Source: CAYWMP01 sp964459445
GTDB taxonomy: Bacteria; Desulfobacterota; DSM-4660; Desulfatiglandales; HGW-15
Assembly: GCA_964459445.1 (NCBI GenBank)
Contig: CAYWMP010000057.1
Span: 1-29,855, forward strand
Length of the DNA stretch: 29,855 bases
Direction of reading: 5' to 3'
Shown here one piece after another: positions 14,520-22,498 of the stretch (the stretch's first letter is position 1; each line of letters opens with the position of its first letter). The notes beneath the pieces were generated by a model. The model worked only from the letters and a program-made list of their open reading frames with translations, was not told where the DNA came from and searched no databases. Both the position numbers and the translations under genes were made by a program.

Positions 14520-14544
14520 CTAGATCCATCTAAGCTTAAATTTA

Positions 14545-14572
14545 TTGACAGGATGTCATTTTATGGTATTTT
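14545..14572 (+). promoter_or_regulatory. Putative promoter of the thioredoxin-like gene
   Basis: TTGACA (14545-14550), 16-bp spacer, TATTTT (14567-14572), about 100 bp before the TTG start at 14674. It lies in the AT-rich divergent gap between the cassette array and the plus-strand genes. Confidence 0.4.
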
Positions 14573-14673
14573 ACCTGATTAATCAATAAAAAAGTTTTAT
14601 TAACCTTAAACAGGAGAAATCTATTAAATGATCCACAGAACCCTATTTCTCCTTTTAGGAATTATTTTGGAAT

Positions 14674-15687
14674 TTGAGTTTGGAGATTAACCTCAAAGAC
14701 AATGAAGCTATGATTCGCGAATGGAATGGCCGACTGAGCCAATCGATCACCGTCCGTTTCTCAAAAACCGAAGATGAAAGAAGCAAAGACTTTGAGGTCT
14801 TTTTGGACGCCTTTTCAAAGCTCGCGCCTAGAATCAATTTTGCTGTGGACAGGGGCGAAAGTGAAAACCTTCCTGCCCTGTTGATTGGAGATTCATGGCG
14901 GTTTCATCTTATCCCGCTGGGTCTGGAATTACCCCCTTTCCTCGACCTTCTCAACCTGCTGGATAAGGGCCAAGCCAGCTTGAATCACGGAATCAGGCAA
15001 ACCCTGAATAATGTGACTTTGCCGACCCAATTGACTGTTTTTGTTTCCCATCAATGCACAAACTGCCCAAACGTCGTTCGTCAAATCACCCCCTTGCCCT
15101 TAATCAATCCCGATATTAAAGTCACGTTGATTGACGGCATGCTTTTTTCGGAATTGGCCGAGGCCGATGATATCCGAGCCGTTCCCACGGTCATTTGTGA
15201 TGAACAATATCGATGGACCGGCCAATTAAATCTTGAAGAAGTGCTGGACGTGCTCGTTCATCGGAACCCGGATCACCTCGGTAGCATAACAATTGAGACC
15301 ATGATCAAGGAGGGCAATGCAAAACAGCTTGCCGACATGATGGTCCAACATGACAGGATTTTTTCGAACTTTATGGGGTTATTAACCCATGAAAAATGGC
15401 CCATCCGATTGGGGGCCATGGTGGTCATGGAGCAAATCACCGATCAAAAACCCCCATTGGCCAAACAGGCCTTAGAACCCCTATGGGAAGAAATGAAGGT
15501 CGTGCAGGAAACCGTCAGAGGTGATATCATCTACCTGATTGGCGAAATTGCCGATCAGGCATGGTTGCCCAGGATGGAGATGATGTTGTCACAGGAAACG
15601 AATGACGATCTAAGCGAGGCCCTCGAAGAAGCCGTCGCAAAAATAAGATTACCCAAACGCGGCCACATAAATATGAAGTCCGGCTAA
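14674..15687 (+). CDS. Tandem thioredoxin-like protein with helical C-terminal domain
   Basis: 337 aa from a TTG at 14674; an in-frame stop lies 18 bp upstream and no ATG fits better. Residues 1-105 resemble the CXXC-less first domain, and 118-200 the second domain, of the double-thioredoxin unit seen in protein disulfide oxidoreductases and the AhpF N-terminus. The active site is C128-T-N-C131-P, with the cis-Pro at P171 in AVPT. Residues about 205-325 are helical with HEAT-like character (THEKWPIRLGAMVVMEQI, RGDIIYLIGEIADQAWLPRMEMML). There is no signal peptide, so it should act in the cytoplasm as a disulfide reductase or isomerase, possibly recruiting a partner through the helical part. 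Not obviously operonic with the next gene (174-bp gap). Confidence 0.75.
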   Translation: MSLEINLKDNEAMIREWNGRLSQSITVRFSKTEDERSKDFEVFLDAFSKLAPRINFAVDRGESENLPALLIGDSWRFHLIPLGLELPPFLDLLNLLDKGQASLNHGIRQTLNNVTLPTQLTVFVSHQCTNCPNVVRQITPLPLINPDIKVTLIDGMLFSELAEADDIRAVPTVICDEQYRWTGQLNLEEVLDVLVHRNPDHLGSITIETMIKEGNAKQLADMMVQHDRIFSNFMGLLTHEKWPIRLGAMVVMEQITDQKPPLAKQALEPLWEEMKVVQETVRGDIIYLIGEIADQAWLPRMEMMLSQETNDDLSEALEEAVAKIRLPKRGHINMKSG

Positions 15688-15751
15688 CGAATTTACGAGG
15701 CAATCATTGTTTCCTTGAGACTTGTCAAGCACCTCGACCTATGGATTAGCC

Positions 15752-15775
15752 TTGAACCCTGAACGCTGAACCCGG
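15752..15775. repeat. TGAACC-type short repeats
   Basis: Three consecutive TGAAC(C/G) units between the thioredoxin-like and flavoprotein genes, the same motif as at 4205-4227. Probably a dispersed intergenic repeat. Confidence 0.5.
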
Positions 15776-15861
15776 GGAGCCTGAGTAGCCTCTTACCTGT
15801 AAAGAGAGTGCTGAGCCCCGCCTAGTTGAAAAGTGCGAAATTTCTTTAAAGGAGCCTACCC

Positions 15862-17865
15862 ATGAATTTTCCTCATCTATTTTCCCCAATCACGATCAAC
15901 AGCATGGAACTCAGAAACCGTATCGTCATGACCGCCATGCACCTCAGCTATACACCGGAAGGAGAAGTCACGGACCGGCTGATTGACTTCTATGTTGAGA
16001 GGGCCAGGGGCGGGGTCGGCCTGATAGTCGTAGGAGGATGCCCTATCGATGATGAAGGCAGCATGCCAAGTATGATCCTCATGAATGACGATCGTTTCAT
16101 TCCCGGTCTACATAGGTTGACCGGCGCTGTTCAGGCCGAAGGCGCCAAGATAGGCGCCCAGCTATATCAGGCCGGTCGTTACACCCATTCGAGCATGATT
16201 GGCGGCAAAAAGCCCATTTCCGCTTCAGCGGTTCGGTCCAAATTCACCGGCGAGACCCCGAGGGCTCTCGAAATGGATGAAATACCGGAAGTTCAAGATC
16301 GGTTTGCAGAGGCTGCACTGAGGGCCAAAAACGCAGGGTTTGATACCGTGGAAATCCTCGGTAGCGCTGGGTATCTGATCAGCCAGTTTCTGTCCAACGT
16401 GACAAACCGCCGGGATGACGATTACGGGGGATCACTCGATAACAGGATGAGGTTCGGCATCGAAGTGGCAGAAAAAGTCAGGAGTGCGACAGGACCCGAT
16501 TTTCCCATCCTCATGCGCTTGGCGGGCAATGAATTCATGGAGGGCGGGAACACAAACAAGGAGGCCAGGATCTTTGCCGCAGAGTTGGAAAAGACCGGCG
16601 TGGATCTCTTTAATATTACCGGCGGGTGGCATGAAACGCGTGTTCCACAATTGACCATGCATGTACCGCACAAGGCCTTTGTCTACCTCGCCCAGGGCAT
16701 CAAATCCGCCGTTTCCGTGCCCGTGCTGGCCAGTAACAGAATAAATGATCCCTGCATGGGTGAAGAAATCATCCGTAACGGGCAGGCCGATCTTGTGACC
16801 ATGGCAAGAGGTCTTCTTGCTGATCCGGACCTCCCAAACAAGGCAAGCGAAGGTCGGGAAGATCGCATCTACCGTTGTATCGCATGCAATCAAGGCTGTT
16901 TTGACAATATCTTCAAGTTCCGGCCCGCTGCCTGTACCGTCAACCCGAGGGCCGGTCTTGAAAGGGAGCTTGAAAGAACACCTGCTGAGAAGCCCAAAAA
17001 AGTGCTGGTGATAGGCGGAGGTCCGGCAGGGATGAAGGCGGCTATTACGGCTTCTGAGCGCGGGCACTCGGTCACATTGGCAGAAAAGAGTGATCGCCTG
17101 GGGGGTCAGCTTCATTTGAATCGCCGCATCCCCGGTAGGGAAGAGCTGGTGACAGCCGCCGTTGACTTGGAGCGAAACCTAGAGACCCTCGACGTTGATA
17201 TTCTCCTTAACAGGAACATAGACAAAGGCTTCGTAAAAAAGACGGCGCCCGATGCCGTCGTGTTGGCAACCGGCGCATTGCCTATTCTTCCCGATATTCC
17301 GGGTATAGATGATCACAAGGTCGTCATGGCTTGGGATGTGCTTGAGGGTCGGGCAACCGTCGGACAAAATATCTTGATTATCGGAGGAAATGCGGTTGGC
17401 TTGGAAACGGCGCTCTTTCTTGCCAATCAGGGAACTATCCCACCCGACGTCCTTCATTTTCTCGTAGCCAACAGGGCGGAGACCTGGGAGACCATGGAGG
17501 AACTCGTCAACAAAGGGAACAAAAGCGTGACGGTATTGGAGATGGCAAAAAGGACAGGACAGGATATTGGCAGCTCCACCCGGTGGACCATCTTTGCCGA
17601 ACTAAAGCGGCTCGGCGTCAAATCCATAACCGGCGCCAAGGCCGTTGGTATCCTGGAGGGCGGCGTTGAGGTCGAAAAGGATGGGCAATCAGAAGTCATC
17701 CCTACGGATACCGTAGTCATTGCCGTTGGATCCAAATCCCAAAACAGCCTACTTAATGATTTGGAAGGATTGGTTTCGGAAATCCATTCAATTGGCGATG
17801 CTAAAGAGCCTCGCAACGCTCTGGAAGCTATTAGAGAAGGGTTTGTGGTTGGGTTGGAAATTTGA
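15862..17865 (+). CDS. FAD/FMN/4Fe-4S oxidoreductase of the 2,4-dienoyl-CoA reductase (FadH)/OYE family
   Basis: 667 aa, full length for the family. Residues 1-335 form an old-yellow-enzyme TIM barrel binding FMN, with the FadH-type active-site pair Y171 (GSAGYLISQFL) and H257 (GGWHETRVP). Cluster ligands are C339, C342, C346 and C358 (CIACNQGC...ACTVNP). The C-terminal half has a dinucleotide fold GGGPAG (385-390) for FAD, a second GGNAVG (508-513) for NAD(P)H and a closing IGDAKEPRNALEAIREG. Relatives reduce enoyl/dienoyl-CoA, bile-acid enones or amines; which one cannot be read here. AAAGGAG precedes the ATG by 7 bases. The downstream gap contains a 7-bp tandem repeat. Confidence 0.92.
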   Translation: MNFPHLFSPITINSMELRNRIVMTAMHLSYTPEGEVTDRLIDFYVERARGGVGLIVVGGCPIDDEGSMPSMILMNDDRFIPGLHRLTGAVQAEGAKIGAQLYQAGRYTHSSMIGGKKPISASAVRSKFTGETPRALEMDEIPEVQDRFAEAALRAKNAGFDTVEILGSAGYLISQFLSNVTNRRDDDYGGSLDNRMRFGIEVAEKVRSATGPDFPILMRLAGNEFMEGGNTNKEARIFAAELEKTGVDLFNITGGWHETRVPQLTMHVPHKAFVYLAQGIKSAVSVPVLASNRINDPCMGEEIIRNGQADLVTMARGLLADPDLPNKASEGREDRIYRCIACNQGCFDNIFKFRPAACTVNPRAGLERELERTPAEKPKKVLVIGGGPAGMKAAITASERGHSVTLAEKSDRLGGQLHLNRRIPGREELVTAAVDLERNLETLDVDILLNRNIDKGFVKKTAPDAVVLATGALPILPDIPGIDDHKVVMAWDVLEGRATVGQNILIIGGNAVGLETALFLANQGTIPPDVLHFLVANRAETWETMEELVNKGNKSVTVLEMAKRTGQDIGSSTRWTIFAELKRLGVKSITGAKAVGILEGGVEVEKDGQSEVIPTDTVVIAVGSKSQNSLLNDLEGLVSEIHSIGDAKEPRNALEAIREGFVVGLEI

Positions 17866-17885
17866 TTTTCAGTTACTCCTTGCTT

Positions 17886-17920
17886 GTTGCTCGTTGCTCG
17901 TTGCTCGTTGCTCGTTGCGA
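17886..17920 (+). repeat. Seven-base tandem repeat (GTTGCTC)
   Basis: Four exact GTTGCTC units (17886-17913) and a fifth variant GTTGCGA, starting 20 bp after the flavoprotein stop codon. Further short ATGACA-type direct repeats follow at about 17977-18036. A seven-base unit is prone to slippage. Confidence 0.85.
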
Positions 17921-18030
17921 GTTAGTGAATATGGACTTTCACACTGAACTGACAGAAAAAGATCCTCACCCTCAAATGACACATGACCCGCCTTCGCAAA
18001 GAAGCTACGGCGCGGCAAGCCTTATGACAA

Positions 18031-18513
18031 ATGACTAAAATAGGCGTTATATCCGATACCCATCTCACAAAACCCAATCAACTCCTTGAGGAAGTCGCTA
18101 AAGTGTATTTCAAGGATGTGGATCTCGTGTTGCATTGCGGGGATTTGATAACCCTGAACGTCTTGAATGCCTTCAATGGGAAGCGAGTCATCGCGGTAGC
18201 CGGAAACAATGATCGATCCGAAGTGAGGCGGACCCTTCACCACCGGGAAATCGTATCAGTCAATCAGTTCAAGATCGGCTTGCTTCATGGGTGGGGTTGG
18301 CCTATTGGGCTTGAGAAAAGAATCGATAACCACCTCAAGGGGATTCAATGTCTTGTCTACGGCCATAGCCATTGGCCGGCCAATCATCCGCGAAACGGCA
18401 TCCTGTTCTTCAATCCCGGCTCATTTTCGGGAGGCCCTTTCTCTCTCTGGCGTCGTACGATCGGCCTCCTAACCGTTGATAAAGATATCCGTGGCGAAAT
18501 CATTAGGATATGA
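18031..18513 (+). CDS. YfcE/MJ0936-type metallophosphoesterase
   Basis: 160 aa. All metal-ligand motifs of the calcineurin-like phosphodiesterase family are in place: D9-x-H11 in ISDTHL, GD at 37-38 in LHCGDLI, GNND (58-61; N for the usual C of GNCD), H86 in LLHG, and GHSH (111-114) followed by NPGSF. Members hydrolyse phosphodiesters such as bis-p-nitrophenyl phosphate in vitro; the physiological substrate is not known. The ribosome site is weak, and the start lies inside a stretch of ATGAC-type repeats, so an alternative start nearby is possible. Confidence 0.92.
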   Translation: MTKIGVISDTHLTKPNQLLEEVAKVYFKDVDLVLHCGDLITLNVLNAFNGKRVIAVAGNNDRSEVRRTLHHREIVSVNQFKIGLLHGWGWPIGLEKRIDNHLKGIQCLVYGHSHWPANHPRNGILFFNPGSFSGGPFSLWRRTIGLLTVDKDIRGEIIRI

Positions 18514-18673
18514 GGATGAAAAAAAAGGCGCTAGGCCGACCCCTTAACATTTCTTCCTTGTGCCTTGGGCTCTATGCCTGTCTTTTTGGTTGACAAATAA
18601 GTCGGTTTTATTAAGTAATATCGGCTTAGTTTTGATTCGGACTGTTAGACTGTAGAAGGGAGGGGAGGTAATT

Positions 18674-19057
18674 ATGAGCACTAGACCAGCGATACAAGAA
18701 GTTGCCGCCCCTTGGGGAGTATTAACCAGTCTGGACCTTTATGATTGCAACCCTGAAACCATCAGGGATGCTGAAAAAATAAGGCAATATGTAATAGAGC
18801 TCTGTGAACGCATTGATATGAAGCGTTTCGGGGAATGCCAGGTCATTCACTTTGGAAAAGATGAGCGGGTCCAGGGTTTTTCCATGGTCCAACTGATTGA
18901 GAGCTCTCTCATTTCAGGCCATTTTGCCAATCTCAACAACGCTGCCTATATTGATATCTTCAGTTGTAAATCCTACGACGCGGATCAAGTTGCCGATTTT
19001 TCCAAGGAATTCTTCGGGGCTGAAGCCATGCAAACTCATATTGTGAAGCGAATGTAA
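18674..19057 (+). CDS. S-adenosylmethionine decarboxylase (SpeD)-like pyruvoyl enzyme
   Basis: 127 aa, similar in size to bacterial SpeD proenzymes (about 120-130 aa). The processing/catalytic region SMVQLIESSLISGHF...AAYIDIFSC aligns with ESHISIHTW...DVFTC. The putative pyruvoyl-forming Ser is S78, the His H83 and the Cys C98; their spacing (5, then 15) equals that of S63/H68/C83 in Thermotoga maritima AdoMetDC. The residue before the Ser is S77 instead of the usual Glu, and the flanking TWPE element is missing, so substrate may differ. GGGAGGGGAGG precedes the ATG. TTGACA at 18590-18595 may be a -35 box. No spermidine synthase is adjacent. Confidence 0.7.
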   Translation: MSTRPAIQEVAAPWGVLTSLDLYDCNPETIRDAEKIRQYVIELCERIDMKRFGECQVIHFGKDERVQGFSMVQLIESSLISGHFANLNNAAYIDIFSCKSYDADQVADFSKEFFGAEAMQTHIVKRM

Positions 19058-19078
19058 AAATGCCTCGGGGAGGCTAGG

Positions 19079-21376
19079 CTACTTAATGCAGACCTTTCGA
19101 ACCTGCTTGATATCGGTCAACCCCAGAAATATCTTCCTGATGCCGTCCTGCATGAGAGTCGTCATATCATCTTTGACAGCCTGAACCCTCAGTTCCTCCA
19201 TCATAGCCCTGCCCTGTATGAGTGCTTTCATTTCATCTGTGCCGTTTAACAGTTCTACAAGCCCGGTACGCCCACGATAACCGGTGTTACTACACTTATC
19301 GCAGCCATTGGCCCGGTGCAGGTTCAATTCGTCCGCGTAGGGAATGCCCAAGGCCTCGAAATTCCCGTCATAGGTCCGGACCAGGTTGTCATATTCCTCT
19401 TTTTCAGGGTGGTAGGGCTCCTTGCAATCTTTACAGAGGGTTCGCACAAGGCGTTGGGCAAGGACGCCGATCAGGGCATCGGCAAAATTGAAAGGATCCA
19501 TGCCCATATCCAGCAGTCTGGTGATGGTCTCCGGCGCACTGTTTGTATGGAGGGTGCTGAACACGAGGTGACCTGTCAGCGACGCCTCGATGCCGGTTGC
19601 CACTGTTTCATGGTCCCGCATTTCCCCCACCATGATCACATCCGGGTCCGCCCTGAGAAAGGAACGCATGGCGGCCGCAAAGTCAAACCCGATTTTGGGT
19701 TGGACCTGAACCTGTCGTAAACCCCTTTGTGTAATTTCGACCGGATCTTCGGCGGTCCATATCTTGGTCTCGGGTTTATTGATATAGGCGAGGGCCGAAT
19801 GGAGAGTCGTGGTTTTGCCGCTGCCCGTGGGACCCACAACAAGAACGATCCCGTAGGGATTGTTGATCATATCGACCATGAGATTGTGGTCTCTCTCGCT
19901 CCATCCCATGGCTTCCAGGGGAATCGGTTCCCCTGCCGCAAGGATTCGCATCACCACATCCTCTTCTCCTCCCACCGTTGGAATCGTAGCCACGCGCAAT
20001 TCGATGTCCAGAGGCGCATATTGCTTGAATTTTATCTTTCCGTCCTGTGGTTTTCGCCGTTCGGAGATATCGAGATCCGACATGATCTTGATTCTAGAAG
20101 ACAAGGCGCGCCTATAGCTGAAGGGCACAGTTTGGTATTTTTGGCATGCCCCGTCAATCCTGTATCTGATTTCCGCCCCTTGTTTTCCAGGATAGGGTTC
20201 GACATGGATATCCGAACAGTTTTTCTTATAAGCATCCATAATAATCTTATTGACGAGTTGAACAATGACGCTGTCATCTTCGGCCATCATATCTGCGGCA
20301 TCATCCATCTCTTCTTCTTCAACCGTGTCTAGCTTTCCAAGGATATCGTCAATGGAACCGTCATCTTGGGTTAGGGGCGTCCCGTAAAAATAGTCCAGAA
20401 ACTTGAGAATGTCTTCTTTGAGTCCCAAATAAAACACGTAGGCCTCAGCAGGGATTAAGGACTTCACCGTGTCGATCTTGTCCAGGCGCTGGGGGTTGTC
20501 TATCAGGATTTTGACCGTACCGTTTTCCCTGGCCAAAGGCACCCACAAGTTCTTTTTCAGGTACACGTGCTTCAATTTGGCCAAAAGATCGCCCGGGATG
20601 GGATATTCATCGTCAAAGGGCACGTACTCACATTTGAAAAATTCCGCAATGGAGCGCCCAATCTCATTCTTCTTGACCTTGAACTCATTGATGAAGATGT
20701 CCTCTATCGGGACTTTTCGATCCCTTGCCATGGCAATGGCATTTTCGAGCTCTTTTTCAGTAATCAGGTTATTGTTGATCAGGTAGTCGAAGCGCGTCCT
20801 TTTTTTCTTTTGTTGGCTCAGCCGTCTATGATTGAAAAATGCGATGCCCAAGACCTTGGCCATTTCCACGGCCGAGTTTTGATCCTCTAGGGTGAACCTA
20901 TCCCCATTGAGTTTATTGACGAGCTGAAAAACCCCGATGACGTATTTTTTGTAGTAGATAGGAACCGTCAGGATCTGTTTTGTGACATAGCCGGATTCCT
21001 TGTCCCAGCTTTTATCAAAGGAGAGGTCTCTGTTGATCATGGAAAGCTCATGATCATCATAGGCATCCGCAATGTTGGTTATCTGAGCGGTGTTGGCCGT
21101 AAACCCGGCAAGGCTTTTGTTGTTAATGGGGACCCGGATTTCCGTGGGGATATCCCCCACTTTGAACCGTGAATAGATCTCCTTTGTCTTTCCGTCTACC
21201 ACATAGATGGTGGTTCGATCTGCGTCGAAGAGACTGAGGATTTCATCCCTGAGGTTGATGAGGATTTCATCTATGTCTTTTGCGGCGTGAATCTGATTGG
21301 CGATATCATGCAGGGCCTTGTAGTAGGTTAATTTCTCTTTTTGGCCTTCTGATTCTTTTTCATGTTTAGCGTCCAT
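19079..21376 (-). CDS. GspE/PilB-type ATPase with N-terminal GAF domain
   Basis: 765 aa, much longer than ordinary GspE/PilB (about 500-570 aa). Residues 15-185 form a GAF sensor domain, 190-335 a MshEN/T2SSE-N domain, and 365-765 the hexameric secretion ATPase: Walker A GPTGSGKT (515-522), Asp box around 541-548 (TAEDPVE), Walker B DVIMVGEMRD (579-588), His box TGHLVFSTLHTN (601-612), and a four-Cys zinc motif C648, C651, C692, C695. It powers pilus extension or type II secretion from the cytoplasmic face. MshEN domains in PilB-like ATPases can bind c-di-GMP. No pilin, GspF or GspD gene is near it. A GAF/HD-GYP protein is encoded 8 kb away. Confidence 0.92.
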   Translation of the reverse strand: MDAKHEKESEGQKEKLTYYKALHDIANQIHAAKDIDEILINLRDEILSLFDADRTTIYVVDGKTKEIYSRFKVGDIPTEIRVPINNKSLAGFTANTAQITNIADAYDDHELSMINRDLSFDKSWDKESGYVTKQILTVPIYYKKYVIGVFQLVNKLNGDRFTLEDQNSAVEMAKVLGIAFFNHRRLSQQKKKRTRFDYLINNNLITEKELENAIAMARDRKVPIEDIFINEFKVKKNEIGRSIAEFFKCEYVPFDDEYPIPGDLLAKLKHVYLKKNLWVPLARENGTVKILIDNPQRLDKIDTVKSLIPAEAYVFYLGLKEDILKFLDYFYGTPLTQDDGSIDDILGKLDTVEEEEMDDAADMMAEDDSVIVQLVNKIIMDAYKKNCSDIHVEPYPGKQGAEIRYRIDGACQKYQTVPFSYRRALSSRIKIMSDLDISERRKPQDGKIKFKQYAPLDIELRVATIPTVGGEEDVVMRILAAGEPIPLEAMGWSERDHNLMVDMINNPYGIVLVVGPTGSGKTTTLHSALAYINKPETKIWTAEDPVEITQRGLRQVQVQPKIGFDFAAAMRSFLRADPDVIMVGEMRDHETVATGIEASLTGHLVFSTLHTNSAPETITRLLDMGMDPFNFADALIGVLAQRLVRTLCKDCKEPYHPEKEEYDNLVRTYDGNFEALGIPYADELNLHRANGCDKCSNTGYRGRTGLVELLNGTDEMKALIQGRAMMEELRVQAVKDDMTTLMQDGIRKIFLGLTDIKQVRKVCIK

Positions 21377-22213
21377 TAACTTTACCCCCTCTAATGTGCA
21401 TCACCACAAGAAGTGAAAAACTCCTAGGGTAAATTCAAAAAATTGTCCGCAATCGATTGGAATTCGATTCACTCGCATTCGCATGATGCCCCGCAAGCGG
21501 GATCTCCGCTTGGCTCCGAGAAACGCGGGGAGCCTCAATATAATACGATATCAATCTTGATGTAAATATGCCTTTCATCCTCAAGTGAGTGTTTTCTAAA
21601 CAACTTCTTTTCGGCTTGCTTTTGAAGAGCGCCTCTTTATCGAAGGTGGATCAAACCGGGCATTTTTATTGATTTTGCCAATCAAAACATAAGACCTTTG
21701 AAAAATGCTCAATTTTGGTCAAGTTCAAGGAAGGCGAAAATTTGAGCGGCTATTTCTAGCGGGGTCTCCACAGGAACAAATTGATTATTTTGTTTAATAT
21801 TTCAAATTGTTAGCTATTACCCAGCTCCAATTTCCCAGTAATTCAGTATAATAAAAAGCATTTCCTTGACAGAAGGGATCGTATACAATATACGGTATGC
21901 AGTGACAGAATCTCGCCCGATCACGGATCGTGTACGCCCTTTCCCATGAGCGAGTAGTCCCAATCATTGGTTGAGTATGTTTCAAACATCCTTTCTTTCA
22001 ACCTGAATTAGAGCATCAGGTTTATCAAAGATCGCTAAATGCCGAGATCAATGGAGAGGGTGTCTATTTCGAATAGGTGAAAGCAGTCGTGGCAGGTCCG
22101 GCGTGTAGGCCACGCGGACTAACAGAACGACCAAATATAATAAATCTTTTACTTAATGTCCGATTCATTGGCGTTGTCAATCGCCCCTATGATCATCTAT
22201 AGTTATTAGCGAT
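21377..22213. other. 837-bp intergenic stretch with hairpins, no gene seen
   Basis: I see no convincing ORF here. Structures present: CCCCGC (21489-21494) facing GCGGGG (21525-21530); GCTCAATTTT (21707-21716) facing AAAATTTGAGC (21737-21747) with one bulged base; and GTCCGGCGTG (22096-22105) facing CACGCGGAC (22111-22119) with a bulge. A sigma-70-like promoter lies at 21866-21894. The region separates divergent genes, so it must hold promoters for both. A small RNA or short peptide cannot be excluded. Confidence 0.5.
21866..21894 (+). promoter_or_regulatory. Sigma-70-like promoter
   Basis: TTGACA (21866-21871), exactly 17-bp spacer, TATACG (21889-21894). It points toward the iorA operon but begins about 320 bp before its first gene, implying a long leader or a small RNA. 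The -10 region lies in a GTATACAATATAC near-palindrome. Confidence 0.45.
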
Positions 22214-22498
22214 ATGAGTAAAGAGTGCAAACCACCTGGCAAGGATTACCAAATCCGCTGCCCGAGACTGGGCCACCAAATCACCTTTTCCTATTGCCGA
22301 ACTGAAAACCTCGGCATGCCCTGTTTCAAAACCCTCGATTGCTGGTTCCAGCATTTTCCCGTTGAAAGCCACCTGAAAGAGGAACTCGCACCTGAAGAAT
22401 GGGAGAAGGCGTTCTGTAGACCCACAAAGACAAAAATGCTTTCTCTTATGGAGTTAATAGAACAAGCCAAACAAAGGAAGAAAGAAGAGGAAGAATGA
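22214..22498 (+). CDS. Small Cys-rich protein of the ior operon
   Basis: 94 aa with C5, C16, C28, C37, C43 and C68. The core RCPRLGHQITFSYCRTEN...PCFKTLDCWF (15-45) looks like a metal- or FeS-binding knot, and the C-terminus is a charged helix. It begins the ior operon, its end overlapping the iorA start by 4 bp (ATGA), so it is translated with the oxidoreductase. I recall similar small proteins before iorA in deltaproteobacteria but know no function; an FeS-assembly or electron-transfer accessory role is a guess. Confidence 0.72.
   Translation: MSKECKPPGKDYQIRCPRLGHQITFSYCRTENLGMPCFKTLDCWFQHFPVESHLKEELAPEEWEKAFCRPTKTKMLSLMELIEQAKQRKKEEEE

Larger units (their letters stand above)
7549..14520 (-). 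mobile_element. Integron gene-cassette array without visible integrase (CALIN-like)
   Basis: A run of about nine or ten one- or two-gene units, all transcribed on the minus strand, separated by imperfect inverted repeats whose ends match integron attC core boxes. The clearest are 13388-13512 (GTTTAAC...GTTGGAT on the minus strand), 8195-8257 (...GTTAGGC), 8860-8990 (GTCCAAC...) and 13983-14065 (...GTTAAAC). The stops of the 187-aa and 164-aa genes fall inside the left core box, as is common in cassettes. Contents fit too: hypothetical proteins, a HigBA module with its own promoter, nucleotidyltransferase pairs, ORF-less stretches and base composition that shifts from unit to unit. No integrase or attI site is in the window. 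Boundaries are approximate. Confidence 0.6.

Noticed and set aside
7549..14520. CRISPR array or phage remnant as explanation of the repeats
   Set aside because: The repeats are long, mostly dissimilar and alternate with ORFs; there are no regular spacers, cas genes or phage structural genes.
16432..17115. 227-aa minus-strand ORF
   Set aside because: Antisense shadow of the FadH-like flavoprotein; Cys/His/Pro-rich nonsense composition.
19058..19080. GCCTC/GAGGC hairpin between the convergent SpeD-like and GspE/PilB genes
   Set aside because: Only 5 bp of stem and no T-tract on either side; too weak to annotate as a terminator.
19727..20332. 201-aa plus-strand ORF
   Set aside because: Antisense shadow of the GspE/PilB ATPase.
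21794..21985. 63-aa minus-strand ORF in the intergenic gap
   Set aside because: No ribosome site, low-complexity unrelated composition, overlaps the putative promoter.
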